Assembly (NCBI GenBank): GCA_023414155.1
Contig: JAEZOG010000163.1
Coordinates: 1 to 8,966, forward strand
Reading direction: 5' to 3'
Source: Cyanobacteria bacterium OH_CFB_184
Lineage (GTDB): Bacteria; Cyanobacteriota; Vampirovibrionia; Gastranaerophilales; Gastranaerophilaceae
Length of the DNA stretch: 8,966 nucleotides
A model generated the notes under the pieces. It did no database searches. It had not been told where the DNA came from and was given only the letters and a program-made list of their open reading frames with translations. Within the stretch, counting starts at the first letter, position 1, and each line of letters starts with the position of its first letter. Shown piece after piece: positions 1-7,378 of this stretch. Both the position numbers and the translations under genes were made by a program.

Positions 1-1
1 T

Positions 2-505
2 TTCCAAACATTGCAAAAGATTATTGAAAGCCTTGGAAAAACTCCAAAAATCATTGAAGTTTCAGGAGCAACAGAAATCACACCAAGACTAGGTCTTGCC
101 GATGTTGTTGTAGATATAACTTCTTCAGGTTCAACTTTAAAATCCAACAAACTAAAAATAATTGATAAAATTCTTGAATCAACAGCTATAGTTATTGCAA
201 AAAAAGATTTGACCCAAGAACAAACAACAAAAACCAACAGTTTAATCAGAGCATTAGAATCAGTCATTGAAGCCAGAGAAAAAAAATACCTAATGGTAAA
301 CATCCCAAAAGCTTCTTTAAGCAAACTGAAAGAGTTCTTACCAGGTCTTTCTGCCCCAACAGTTACAACACTTTTAGGCGATGATGAAAAAGCAGTAGTC
401 CACGTTGTTGTTGATAAAGACAAAGTTTATGAAAGTATAGAAAAATTAAAAGCTATAGGCGGTCAAGGCATCTTGATAATGACAGTGGATCAAATGGTGA
501 GATAA
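2..505 (+). CDS. hisG: ATP phosphoribosyltransferase, long form (HisG), 3' part
   Basis: This is the C-terminal part of HisG, which joins ATP and PRPP to give phosphoribosyl-ATP, the first and feedback-regulated step of histidine synthesis in the cytoplasm. The frame is open to the left edge of the window, so the TTG at 11-13 is an internal leucine and the true start lies outside. Numbering from that Leu, residues 17-31 (VSGATEITPRLGLAD) and 35-43 (DITSSGSTL, the PRPP-binding loop) belong to the catalytic domain. Residues from about 90 to 164, including GGQGILI at 150-156, match the ACT-like regulatory domain found only in long-form HisG. The enzyme should therefore be histidine-inhibited directly and should not need HisZ. 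Its stop TAA overlaps the mazG ATG by one base, which points to cotranscription and coupled translation. Identity is secure; the promoter is not visible. Confidence 0.95.
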   Translation, partial: FQTLQKIIESLGKTPKIIEVSGATEITPRLGLADVVVDITSSGSTLKSNKLKIIDKILESTAIVIAKKDLTQEQTTKTNSLIRALESVIEAREKKYLMVNIPKASLSKLKEFLPGLSAPTVTTLLGDDEKAVVHVVVDKDKVYESIEKLKAIGGQGILIMTVDQMVR

Positions 506-1275
506 TGAACTACCCTAATTTAGAAGAACTCATAAAAATAATATCTATCTTACGTTCTGAAAACGGATGTCAGTGGGACAGAGAGCAAACACATTCTTCA
601 CTTAAAAAAAACATGATAGAAGAAGCTTATGAAGCAGTAGACGCTATCGATAACGATGACCCTAAACATCTTCAAGAAGAACTTGGAGACGTCCTATTGC
701 AAGTCGTGCTCCACTCTCAAATTGCCCAAGAATCTAACGAATTTGACATAGAAGATGTCGCAAGAAGAATTAAAGACAAACTCATAAATCGCCACCCACA
801 CGTATTTGGGACGGTAAAAGTAAATAATACCGATGAAATACTAGAAAATTGGGAAAAAATAAAAAAACAAGAAAAACCGCACAGAACTTCCCTCATGGAC
901 GGGATTTCCAACTCCCAAGCAGCTCTTATGAGCGCTCAAAAAATAAGCAAAAAAGCAATAAGCGTGGGATTTGAATGGCCAAATGAAGAATCTCTTTGGG
1001 AATGCGTCAATTCAGAGCTAGAAGAATTTAAAGAAGCTAAAACTCAAGAACATAAAGAAGAAGAACTTGGCGACATTTTATTTGCAATAGTTAACCTTGC
1101 AAGATGGAATAAAATAGACGCCGAACAAGCTCTTTTAAAAGCTAATAAAAAATTCATAAAACGTTTCAAGACAATGGAACAAATGGCAACAAAAGAATTA
1201 GAACAACATTCTTTTGACGAATGGGACGGACTTTGGAAACAAGCCAAAAATGAATTAAACATCAAACATTCATAA
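505..1275 (+). CDS. mazG: Nucleoside triphosphate pyrophosphohydrolase, two-domain MazG
   Basis: This 256-residue protein is a MazG-type pyrophosphohydrolase. The family cleaves (d)NTPs to NMP plus pyrophosphate with Mg2+, cleaning non-canonical nucleotides from the pool and, in E. coli, affecting stringent signalling. The length is typical of the two-domain form. The first domain holds C-Q-W-D at 22-25 and the metal-binding EExxE...EExxD pattern (E39, E40, E43, then E58, E59, D62). The second domain repeats it with E171, E173, E174 and EEELGD at 185-190. All acidic ligands appear intact in both halves. The ATG overlaps the hisG stop (TAATG), and GGTGA at 496-500 lies four bases upstream, so translation is probably coupled to hisG. 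The end overlaps the HDOD gene on the other strand by 14 bases, with no terminator visible between them. HisE, which acts on the HisG product, has the same all-alpha NTP pyrophosphatase fold, but this protein is clearly of MazG type. Confidence 0.95.
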   Translation: MNYPNLEELIKIISILRSENGCQWDREQTHSSLKKNMIEEAYEAVDAIDNDDPKHLQEELGDVLLQVVLHSQIAQESNEFDIEDVARRIKDKLINRHPHVFGTVKVNNTDEILENWEKIKKQEKPHRTSLMDGISNSQAALMSAQKISKKAISVGFEWPNEESLWECVNSELEEFKEAKTQEHKEEELGDILFAIVNLARWNKIDAEQALLKANKKFIKRFKTMEQMATKELEQHSFDEWDGLWKQAKNELNIKHS

Positions 1276-2062
1276 GCATTGATTGAAGTTTTTCTGTTCC
1301 TGTTTTTATTGCATTTTTGATTTTAAAATAGTCTTTTATATAGATCCCTGTTACTCTTGCAACTTCTTTATCAAACTCAGGTTCTGCAAATGAATCTTCT
1401 GAAAGCACATCAGCGTAATAAACTAGTGCGGTGATTTTTTCATTTGAAGATTTAAGCGGTGAATGGTGGTATCTTATCGCTTCTACAATCGTATCAGATA
1501 GCTCCCATTTTTTTGCTATATATGCCCCTAAAACTGCATGGTTTGTTTTTAAATACATTTCTTCTGCATCGAGGTAATTAACACCGCGCTTTGTTAAATC
1601 AACTATTCTATTATAGGTCTTTGATTCCTTTCTACAAAGAATAACTTTTCCTATATCATGCAAAAAGCCAATTACAAAAGCCTCTTCTGGGCTAATAAGT
1701 TTATATTCTTTAGCAAGTAGCTCACAAGCAACAGCGCATCTAATGGAATGAGACCATATATCTTTATCTTTTTCTTCAAACACTACTGACTTCATCGCAA
1801 TTGAAATTATGATATTTTTTGTCTGGTTCATACCCAAAAGACAAACTGCTTTATAGGTTGAATCGATTTTGTGTAACAAAGCAAAATGTACAGAATTAAC
1901 AAGCCTTAAAACTTTTGTAGAAAGGGATTGATCACAGGAAATAATCGATGCGAGCTCTTTTACGCCTGAATTATCATCTTTTATTATATTTAGCGCTTTC
2001 ACAATTACATGAGGCATCGATGGGATTTCTTCCGGCTCTAAAAAGTATTGTTCTAATTGCAT
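1262..2062 (-). CDS. HDOD domain protein with intact HD metal-site residues
   Basis: This is an HDOD-family protein of 266 residues, a group linked to signalling and to the control of motility and chemotaxis, usually without a proven enzymatic activity. The HDOD core begins at EEIPSMPHVIVKAL (residues 11-24) and continues through ELASIISCDQSLSTKVLRLVNS (36-57). Unlike many HDOD proteins it keeps the full set of HD-type metal ligands: H105, H135-D136 in HDIGK, H175, H199-H200 and D218. A phosphohydrolase role is therefore possible but is inference. I chose the ATG at 2060-2062 because AGGAG (2067-2071) lies four bases upstream and the family motif starts soon after. The frame continues to another ATG at 2132-2134, which would add 24 residues with no good ribosome binding site and no family match. 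The gene stands alone, behind the ppdK terminator, and its tail overlaps mazG. No signal peptide or membrane segment is visible. Confidence 0.85.
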   Translation of the reverse strand: MQLEQYFLEPEEIPSMPHVIVKALNIIKDDNSGVKELASIISCDQSLSTKVLRLVNSVHFALLHKIDSTYKAVCLLGMNQTKNIIISIAMKSVVFEEKDKDIWSHSIRCAVACELLAKEYKLISPEEAFVIGFLHDIGKVILCRKESKTYNRIVDLTKRGVNYLDAEEMYLKTNHAVLGAYIAKKWELSDTIVEAIRYHHSPLKSSNEKITALVYYADVLSEDSFAEPEFDKEVARVTGIYIKDYFKIKNAIKTGTEKLQSMLMNV

Positions 2063-2071
2063 AACTCTCCT
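2063..2071 (-). promoter_or_regulatory. Ribosome binding site setting the HDOD gene start
   Basis: On the minus strand AGGAG (2067-2071) is followed by AGTT and then ATG at 2060-2062. The spacing of four bases is short but usable. The upstream alternative ATG (2132-2134) has only a distant AAAGAG about 12 bases away, so this site favours the shorter protein. Confidence 0.6.
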
Positions 2072-2188
2072 GGCTATTGTATAACTGTCTATATAAAAAT
2101 ATAATACAGCATCTTTTTTTTCGATATTACCCATTAGAGCTATGCTTTATCTCTTTTTGGATAAATAGCTATTGTGGTTGGATTCAAC

Positions 2189-2218
2189 AAAAAAAGACCC
2201 GAGAATCTCGGGTCTTTT
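2189..2218 (-). terminator. Rho-independent terminator of ppdK
   Basis: A perfect 8-bp GC-rich stem, GACCCGAG at 2196-2203 and CTCGGGTC at 2207-2214, closes a three-base loop. On the minus strand it is followed by seven T residues (complement of the A run at 2189-2195). It begins about 25 bases after the ppdK stop codon. The T run at 2215-2218 on the plus strand would allow some activity in that direction too, although no plus-strand gene approaches it. It separates ppdK from the HDOD gene, which therefore probably has its own promoter within about 2065-2190. I could not pick out a convincing one there. Confidence 0.9.
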
Positions 2219-2242
2219 AATATTATCGATTAATAATATTTA

Positions 2243-4909
2243 TTAGTGTGTGCAAAGAACTTTAGAGCCTTTTGCTTCAATTACTGCTTGAGCAGCAGCT
2301 AATCTTGCTTGAGGAACTCTGAATGGTGAACAAGAAACATAGTTCAAGCCGATTCTGTGACAGAATTTAACTGACTCAGGATCACCACCGTGCTCTCCAC
2401 AGATACCACGTTTTAGATTTGGTCTAACTTTAAGAGCTTTTTCTAAAGCTATTTCCATTAATTGGCCAACGCCTTCTTGATCCAATGTTTCAAATGGGTT
2501 TGAAGCAAGGATTTTTTGATCAACGTATCTGCTTAAGAATTTACCTTCAGCATCATCTCTTGAATAGCCGAATGTCATTTGAGTTAAGTCGTTTGTACCG
2601 AATGAGAAGAATTCAGCATACTCAGCGATTTGATCTGCAGTTAATGCTGCTCTTGGGATCTCAATCATAGTACCGAATTGATAGTTTACATCAACTCCTT
2701 TTTCAGCCATAACTTCTTTAGCAACTCTTTCAAGTACGTTTCTAGCTTCTTTTAGCTCATTAACGTGTCCTACAAGTGGGATCATAATTTCAGGTTTAAC
2801 ATCTAAACCTTCTTTTTTAAGATCACATGCAGCTTCAAAGATTGCTCTTACTTGCATTTCGTTGATTTCAGGATATGTTAATCCTAAACGACATCCTCTT
2901 AGACCCATCATTGGGTTAGATTCAGATAAGTTTTCAACTATTTCAAGCATTTCTTCATCAGCTTTATGTTCTTGATTTAATGCTTTTTTAGTTGCCACTG
3001 TAGCGATTAACTCTTCTTTTGAAGGTAAGAATTCGTGAAGTGGAGGGTCTAACAATCTGATAGTCATAGGTAATTCACCTAATGCTTTGAACATTTGATA
3101 GAAATCGTTATATTGCATTGGAAGTAACTTGTCTAAAGCTTCTTTTCTTGCTTCAACAGAATCAGCGATGATCATTTTTTGAACCCAAGGTAATCTATCC
3201 GGATCCATGAACATATGCTCTGTACGGCAAAGTCCAACACCTTTAGCTCCAAGTTCTAATGCTTTAGCAACATCAGTTGGAGTGTCTGCGTTAGCTCTTA
3301 CAACAAGCTGTTTAACTTCATCAACCCAAGTAAATAATTTTTCGAATGATTCATTCATAGTTGGAGGAACTGTAGCTACAGAACCAGCCATAACTTCACC
3401 AGTACCACCGTTTAATGAAATAACATCATCTTTTTTATAAACTGTACCGTCTGCAGCTGTTAAAGTTTCGTTTTTAAGATCTATTTTAAGATCTTCACAA
3501 CCAGCAACACATGGCTTACCCATACCTTTTGCAACTACTGCAGCGTGAGAAGTCATACCGCCTCTAAGTGTTAATACACCTTGAGCAGCGATCATTCCGT
3601 GAATATCATCAGGACAAGTTTCGATTCTTACAAGAATAACATTCTCGCCAGCATTACCACGTTCAGCAGCTTCTTCTGTGTTAAATACAACTTTACCAAC
3701 AGCAGCTCCTGGAGATGCAGCTAAGCCTTTTGCAATTTTAGTTGCAGCTTTTTCTGCAGCAGGGTCAAAGCTTGGTAATAATAATTGATACAATTGATTT
3801 GGATCAACAAGTTCAATTGCTCTTTCTTTTGTAATGATTCCTTCTTCAGCCATTTCAACAGCGATTCTAACTGCAGCTGCAGCTGTTCTTTTACCGTTTC
3901 TTGTTTGAAGAATGTATAATTTACCTTTTTCAATAGTAAATTCCATATCTTGAACATCTTTATAGTGAGTTTCAAGTTTTTTAGCGATATCAACATATTG
4001 TTTATACTGTTCTGGCATTTCATTTGCAAGTTCAGCGATTTGTTTTGGAGTTCTGATACCTGCAACAACGTCTTCACCTTGAGCGTTTGTTAAGTATTCA
4101 CCATAGAATAAGTTTTCACCTGTAGATGGGTTTCTTGTGAAAGATACGCCTGTAGCTGAATCATCACCCATGTTACCGAATACCATTGTTTGAACGTTAA
4201 CAGCTGTTCCGTAGTCGTGGTCAATTTTATAGTGGTTTCTATAAGCAACCGCACGAGGGATGTTCCAAGATCTGAATACAGCTTCAATAGCAGCTTGTAA
4301 CTGTTCATATGGATTTTGTGGGAACTCTTTACCTGTTTCGTTTTTAATTAATTCTTTATATAAAGGAATTAAAGATTTTAAACCTTCAACAGAAACATCT
4401 GTATCTAATTTAACGCCTTCTTTTGCTTTTAATTGATCAAGTATGTGCTCGAATTTTTCTCTTTCCATTTCCCAAGCTACTGAACCGAACATAGTTAGGA
4501 ATCTTCTGTAGCTGTCATATGCGAATCTTTCATTGTTAGTAAGATTGATAAGACCTTGAAGAGTTTCATCGTTTAAACCTAAGTTCAAGATAGTTTCCAT
4601 CATACCAGGCATAGAAAGTCTTGCACCTGAACGAACTGAAACCAATAATGGATTTGAAGCATCGCCGAAAGCTTTACCTGTTTTTTCTTCTATTTTTGAT
4701 AAAGCAGTTTTTACGTCATCCATAAGACCTGCAGGCATTTCATTACCGTTGTTAATGTATTCCATACAAGTTTCTGTAGTAATTGTTAACCCAGGAGGCA
4801 CTGGAAGACCTGCATTTGTCATCTCAGCAAGGTTAGCACCTTTACCGCCAAGAAGATTTTTCATTGAAGAATCGCCTTCCTCGAATAGCCATACTCTCTT
4901 TTGTGTCAT
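2243..4909 (-). CDS. ppdK: Pyruvate, phosphate dikinase
   Basis: This 888-residue cytoplasmic enzyme interconverts ATP, phosphate and pyruvate with AMP, pyrophosphate and phosphoenolpyruvate. In anaerobes it often serves as a PPi-linked glycolytic or gluconeogenic step. The domain order is complete. The ATP-grasp N-terminus has LLGGKGANLAEM at 19-30 and RSGARLSMPGMM at 93-104. The swivelling phosphohistidine domain has GGMTSHAAVVAKGMGKPCVAG at 450-470, with catalytic H455 and neighbouring T453, the residue phosphorylated by PPDK regulatory proteins in other organisms. The PEP/pyruvate barrel has GLCRTEHMF at 559-567, R618, E750 and GICGEHGGDP at 835-844 with catalytic C837, and ends in SCSPFRVPQARLAAAQA. 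Pyrophosphate use rather than PEP synthase chemistry follows from the overall match and the length (about 875-890). The start is firm: AGGAG at 4917-4921 lies seven bases before the ATG. The gene is bounded by terminators on both sides, so it looks monocistronic. Its promoter must lie in the AT-rich stretch 4922-4965 or overlap the upstream hairpin, but no box there is convincing. Confidence 0.98.
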   Translation of the reverse strand: MTQKRVWLFEEGDSSMKNLLGGKGANLAEMTNAGLPVPPGLTITTETCMEYINNGNEMPAGLMDDVKTALSKIEEKTGKAFGDASNPLLVSVRSGARLSMPGMMETILNLGLNDETLQGLINLTNNERFAYDSYRRFLTMFGSVAWEMEREKFEHILDQLKAKEGVKLDTDVSVEGLKSLIPLYKELIKNETGKEFPQNPYEQLQAAIEAVFRSWNIPRAVAYRNHYKIDHDYGTAVNVQTMVFGNMGDDSATGVSFTRNPSTGENLFYGEYLTNAQGEDVVAGIRTPKQIAELANEMPEQYKQYVDIAKKLETHYKDVQDMEFTIEKGKLYILQTRNGKRTAAAAVRIAVEMAEEGIITKERAIELVDPNQLYQLLLPSFDPAAEKAATKIAKGLAASPGAAVGKVVFNTEEAAERGNAGENVILVRIETCPDDIHGMIAAQGVLTLRGGMTSHAAVVAKGMGKPCVAGCEDLKIDLKNETLTAADGTVYKKDDVISLNGGTGEVMAGSVATVPPTMNESFEKLFTWVDEVKQLVVRANADTPTDVAKALELGAKGVGLCRTEHMFMDPDRLPWVQKMIIADSVEARKEALDKLLPMQYNDFYQMFKALGELPMTIRLLDPPLHEFLPSKEELIATVATKKALNQEHKADEEMLEIVENLSESNPMMGLRGCRLGLTYPEINEMQVRAIFEAACDLKKEGLDVKPEIMIPLVGHVNELKEARNVLERVAKEVMAEKGVDVNYQFGTMIEIPRAALTADQIAEYAEFFSFGTNDLTQMTFGYSRDDAEGKFLSRYVDQKILASNPFETLDQEGVGQLMEIALEKALKVRPNLKRGICGEHGGDPESVKFCHRIGLNYVSCSPFRVPQARLAAAQAVIEAKGSKVLCTH

Positions 4910-4921
4910 GTTTGTTCTCCT
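4910..4921 (-). promoter_or_regulatory. Strong ribosome binding site of ppdK
   Basis: On the minus strand AAGGAG ends seven bases before the ATG at 4907-4909, a near-ideal Shine-Dalgarno arrangement. It fits high expression of a central metabolic enzyme and contrasts with the weak sites in front of the ymdB and pilin-like genes. Confidence 0.75.
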
Positions 4922-4961
4922 TAATTGTTCTATATTAAATAATAAGTAAAAAGACCTACCT

Positions 4962-4987
4962 AAAAGCTAGCACAAACATGCGCTAAC
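4962..4987 (-). terminator. Probable terminator of the rny-ymdB-PHP-pilin cluster
   Basis: On the minus strand, starting eight bases after the pilin-like gene's stop codon, an imperfect stem of about 9 bp (arms 4979-4987 and 4966-4974, including two G-U pairs) closes a four-base loop. It is followed by TTTT (complement of 4962-4965). The T tract is short, so termination may be partial, but the position right after the last gene and before the ppdK leader supports the call. Confidence 0.5.
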
Positions 4988-4995
4988 TCCAACTA

Positions 4996-5631
4996 CTAAA
5001 AATTACCTCCGATCAAATAATATTTAGAGCAAAATGTGCCTGTTCCGATCGGTGAACAATTCGCCTTTAAATATGGGCTTGATTGTCCATCTCCAAAAGG
5101 CTTAATAGCGTTCTCGAATATATTAATACCGAATATGTCTTTACCGATTCTATTGGGCTTATCTAAGCCATTTACGTCAAAAAGCATCATTGCTACCGGA
5201 GTATTTCTATAAGTGTGTCTAATTTGGTATAACTTAAACCCTATTATAACCCCACTTTCCAAAGTGGCAAAATCATTTACATAAAATAATGATTGGGGGT
5301 TAACTTTTTTGCCGTTTAAAAATTTGTATTTATAATCTTTAAAATACTCTTTTGTCGATTTTTCATGGCAAACGTTTAAATAAGGTTTCATTCTATCAAA
5401 AGCTTCATCGTCAGACAGACGATTGTTCTTTGAATCCATAATAACTGATTGGTTTTGTGCCTTTAATAATTCAAATGAATACCTCGACTCTTCAAATACG
5501 TTTTTCCATTTAGCAACTCTTTCTGCCTGCGAAACATTTGAAATGTTCATCGGAACAAAAATTGCAGTTATGAAAAAAATCAAGAAAAGGGCTATTACAA
5601 TTTCAACTATACTAAAAGCATCACGTTTCAT
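4996..5631 (-). CDS. Type IV pilin-like (pseudopilin) protein with class III signal
   Basis: The 211-residue product has a class III signal: a short charged leader MKRDA, then FSIVEIVIALFLIFFITAIF (6-25), with Phe at +1 and Glu at +5 after the predicted prepilin peptidase cut A5/F6. This is the arrangement in type IV pilins and type II secretion pseudopilins, which are inserted in the inner membrane by the hydrophobic helix and then processed and N-methylated. The rest is a soluble domain without a family name I recognise. It carries FDVNGLDKPNRIGKDIF at 151-167, a motif that recurs in pilin-like proteins with a Ca-binding-like or structural loop, and cysteines 192 and 201 that could form a disulfide near the C-terminus. 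The ATG overlaps the PHP gene stop by one base (TAATG), and no strong ribosome binding site is present, so translation is probably coupled. No other pilus or secretion gene is in the window. The function is unknown: minor pilin, competence or secretion pseudopilin are all possible. Confidence 0.85.
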   Translation of the reverse strand: MKRDAFSIVEIVIALFLIFFITAIFVPMNISNVSQAERVAKWKNVFEESRYSFELLKAQNQSVIMDSKNNRLSDDEAFDRMKPYLNVCHEKSTKEYFKDYKYKFLNGKKVNPQSLFYVNDFATLESGVIIGFKLYQIRHTYRNTPVAMMLFDVNGLDKPNRIGKDIFGINIFENAIKPFGDGQSSPYLKANCSPIGTGTFCSKYYLIGGNF

Positions 5632-6494
5632 TATGCCATATCCAATCGTTTCTTTTCCTTTACAAGCTCATCGTATATCCAATCAGGAACGAAATTTTTA
5701 CCCATAATAATGTTTCCATTGTTCGGGTTTGGCGCGTGGAAATCAGATCCACCTGTAATGATCAGTCCTAATTGTTCTGCAATAGTAGAATAATATTCAA
5801 CCATAGCAGGAGAATGTTTTCTGTGATATGCTTCAATCCCTCTTAAGCCAAAGTTCATAAGCTCTTTAGTTAAAGATTCTGCTATATCAACATCAAACGG
5901 ATGTGCAAAAACAGGAATACCACCTGCATCATAAATGATTTCTACTGCATCGTGAGGTGATACGGTTTTTCTTTGGACATACACACTAGACTCGTCATTG
6001 ATGTAGCGATTATACGCATCAATAACACTAAGCGTTCCACCAGCCATTGTTATAGCTTTTGCAATGTGCGGTCTTCCGATACTGCCACCTTCTGCGACCA
6101 GTTTTTTTATGTCCTCGAAGTTAATTTTTATTCCCGCTTTTTTATTTAAAAGAGTTATAATCTCTTTTGTTTGTTTAATACGAGCATTTTGTTGAATTTT
6201 AATCAGTTTTTGAAAATCACTGTTTTCTAAATCCATAAAATAACCAAGAATATGTATTTCATATCCTTTGTACATCGTATTGATTTCAACCCCCGGAAGA
6301 AGCTCCAGCGGTTTGTTAGAATCTTTTGGAATAATACTATTAGCGTAATCAACTGCTATTTGATACGACAATACATTATCGTGATCTGTGATAGCAATCG
6401 CGTCTAATCCAACACCTAACGCAGTGTCGACGATCTTTTCCGGAGAAAATACGCCGTCAGAATACGTCGTGTGGACATGTAAGTCGATTTTCAC
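5631..6494 (-). CDS. PHP-domain phosphoesterase, 3',5'-nucleoside bisphosphate phosphatase / RNase AM type
   Basis: This 287-residue cytoplasmic enzyme belongs to the PHP family and in length (E. coli YciV/RnaM is about 293) and motifs resembles the subgroup that removes the 3' phosphate from 3',5'-bisphosphonucleotides and trims RNA 5' ends. The trinuclear metal site is complete: DLHVHTTYSDG at 4-14 (H6, H8, D13), TDHD at 36-39, E70 in PGVEIN, H81, GRPHIA at 140-145, FAHP at 196-199 and GGSDFHA at 248-254. The segment between about 90 and 195 is the usual helical insertion of this subgroup. Translation starts at GTG (6492-6494), with AGGA seven bases upstream inside the last codons of ymdB. 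Only four bases separate the two genes, and the stop overlaps the next gene, so it is the middle of an operon. Other PHP roles such as histidinol phosphatase are less likely given the motif set. Substrate assignment is from family knowledge, not proven. Confidence 0.88.
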   Translation of the reverse strand: MKIDLHVHTTYSDGVFSPEKIVDTALGVGLDAIAITDHDNVLSYQIAVDYANSIIPKDSNKPLELLPGVEINTMYKGYEIHILGYFMDLENSDFQKLIKIQQNARIKQTKEIITLLNKKAGIKINFEDIKKLVAEGGSIGRPHIAKAITMAGGTLSVIDAYNRYINDESSVYVQRKTVSPHDAVEIIYDAGGIPVFAHPFDVDIAESLTKELMNFGLRGIEAYHRKHSPAMVEYYSTIAEQLGLIITGGSDFHAPNPNNGNIIMGKNFVPDWIYDELVKEKKRLDMA

Positions 6495-6498
6495 TTCC

Positions 6499-7326
6499 TT
6501 ATCCTTTCGTCATCATCATTACCTCATTGTTACTTTTTATAAAACTAATTCTTTCTATACTAAGAGCACAGCTTGTGTTCAAATCCACGGAAATCTCTAC
6601 TCCGTTGAACTGTGACTCTTGAGAAACTGAAACGTCAAAACGTTCAGGAAGAGATGTCATTAATCTTCTTAATGACGTTTGATAATCCATACCGATAACG
6701 CCGCTTGCATCACCGCAAAAACCAGCATCAGTAATATATGCTGTTTTACCGTTTAATATTTTTTCATCTGCTGTTTGGATATGTGTATGAGTACCAACAA
6801 CAACTGTCACTCCAAGTTCTGAGCAATATTTGCCAAAACAAATTTTTTCAGCGGTTGCTTCCGCATGAAAATCAACAAAGATAACTGAAACAGAATCTTT
6901 GAGCTTTTCAACTTCTTTTTTTATAGCATCCCATGGAGAATCTACAGGATTCATAAATGTTCTACCGAGCAAATTTATTACTGCTATTTTATAGTTTTCT
7001 CGTTCAAAAACACGAACACCAACACCTGGCGTATTTTCAGGATAGTTTAACGGTCTTACAAGAACCTCGGAACTATCAATGTATTTAAAAACTTCTCGCT
7101 TATCCCAAATATGGTTTCCTGAAGTAAGGCAATCTATCCCCATACTTATTAATTCATTATGGTTTTTTTCTGTCAAGCCAAACCCGTGAGAAGCATTTTC
7201 GGCATTTGCAATTACAAAATCATATTTTTCAGACTCAGATAAATTAGCAAGGTAATCTCTGACAACCTGCCTCCCCGGTTTGCCAACTATATCTCCTAAG
7301 AAAAGTATTTTTATAACGTTTTCCAT
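6499..7326 (-). CDS. ymdB: YmdB-family metallophosphoesterase (2',3'-cyclic nucleotide phosphodiesterase)
   Basis: This 275-residue protein is a calcineurin-like phosphoesterase of the TIGR00282/YmdB family. In Bacillus subtilis YmdB hydrolyses 2',3'-cyclic nucleotides and influences biofilm and sporulation decisions. The dinuclear metal ligands are all visible: D12 in LGDIVG, E43-N44 in ANAENASHGFG, N71-H72 in SGNHIWD, H154 in DFHAEAT, and H180/H182 in VGTHTHIQT. FCGDASGVIGMD at 203-214 is a further family hallmark. It follows rny directly, the same order as rny-ymdB in B. subtilis, which strengthens the identification. The ATG has no clear Shine-Dalgarno sequence (upstream reads CAGACAGATAAA), so initiation may be weak. 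A hairpin and two exact TATAAT boxes sit between it and rny, so it may be made from its own promoter as well as by read-through. Its last codons carry the ribosome binding site of the PHP gene. Confidence 0.93.
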   Translation of the reverse strand: MENVIKILFLGDIVGKPGRQVVRDYLANLSESEKYDFVIANAENASHGFGLTEKNHNELISMGIDCLTSGNHIWDKREVFKYIDSSEVLVRPLNYPENTPGVGVRVFERENYKIAVINLLGRTFMNPVDSPWDAIKKEVEKLKDSVSVIFVDFHAEATAEKICFGKYCSELGVTVVVGTHTHIQTADEKILNGKTAYITDAGFCGDASGVIGMDYQTSLRRLMTSLPERFDVSVSQESQFNGVEISVDLNTSCALSIERISFIKSNNEVMMMTKG

Positions 7327-7343
7327 TTTATCTGTCTGAATTA

Positions 7344-7363
7344 ATTATACTAATAACATTATA
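7344..7363 (-). promoter_or_regulatory. Candidate internal promoter for ymdB (two -10 boxes)
   Basis: On the minus strand two exact TATAAT hexamers (complement of 7358-7363 and of 7344-7349) lie 18 to 37 bases before the ymdB ATG. Neither has a good -35 box at 16-18 bases; the best partner of the first is a GGGACT-like sequence in the rny hairpin. The region is AT-rich, so chance matches are possible. Two perfect hexamers in an 83-base gap still make a start site plausible. Confidence 0.35.
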
Positions 7364-7378
7364 GACCATAAGCTAAGT

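Noticed and set aside
717..1265. Minus-strand frames of 64 and 73 codons opposite mazG
   Set aside because: The mazG motifs are intact and explain the stretch; the antisense products look hydrophobic and random.
3207..3440. Plus-strand open frames antisense to ppdK (2485-2670, 3207-3440, 4749-4949)
   Set aside because: They have no ribosome binding site or recognisable domain and sit wholly opposite conserved ppdK sequence.
3721..4077. A 118-codon open frame on the minus strand inside ppdK, and a 72-codon one at 4090-4308
   Set aside because: Both lie in another frame of a clearly coding ppdK, are low-complexity Leu/Lys/Gln/Thr-rich and match no family; they are by-products of ppdK codon use.
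4922..4965. Promoter for ppdK in the AT-rich leader
   Set aside because: Several TATTAT/TAATAT-like sequences occur but none has a -35 partner at proper spacing; the base composition alone would produce them.
5423..5707. Plus-strand open frame of 94 codons across the pilin/PHP junction
   Set aside because: It is antisense to two well-supported genes and reads as the complement of the pilin signal region; no independent coding evidence.
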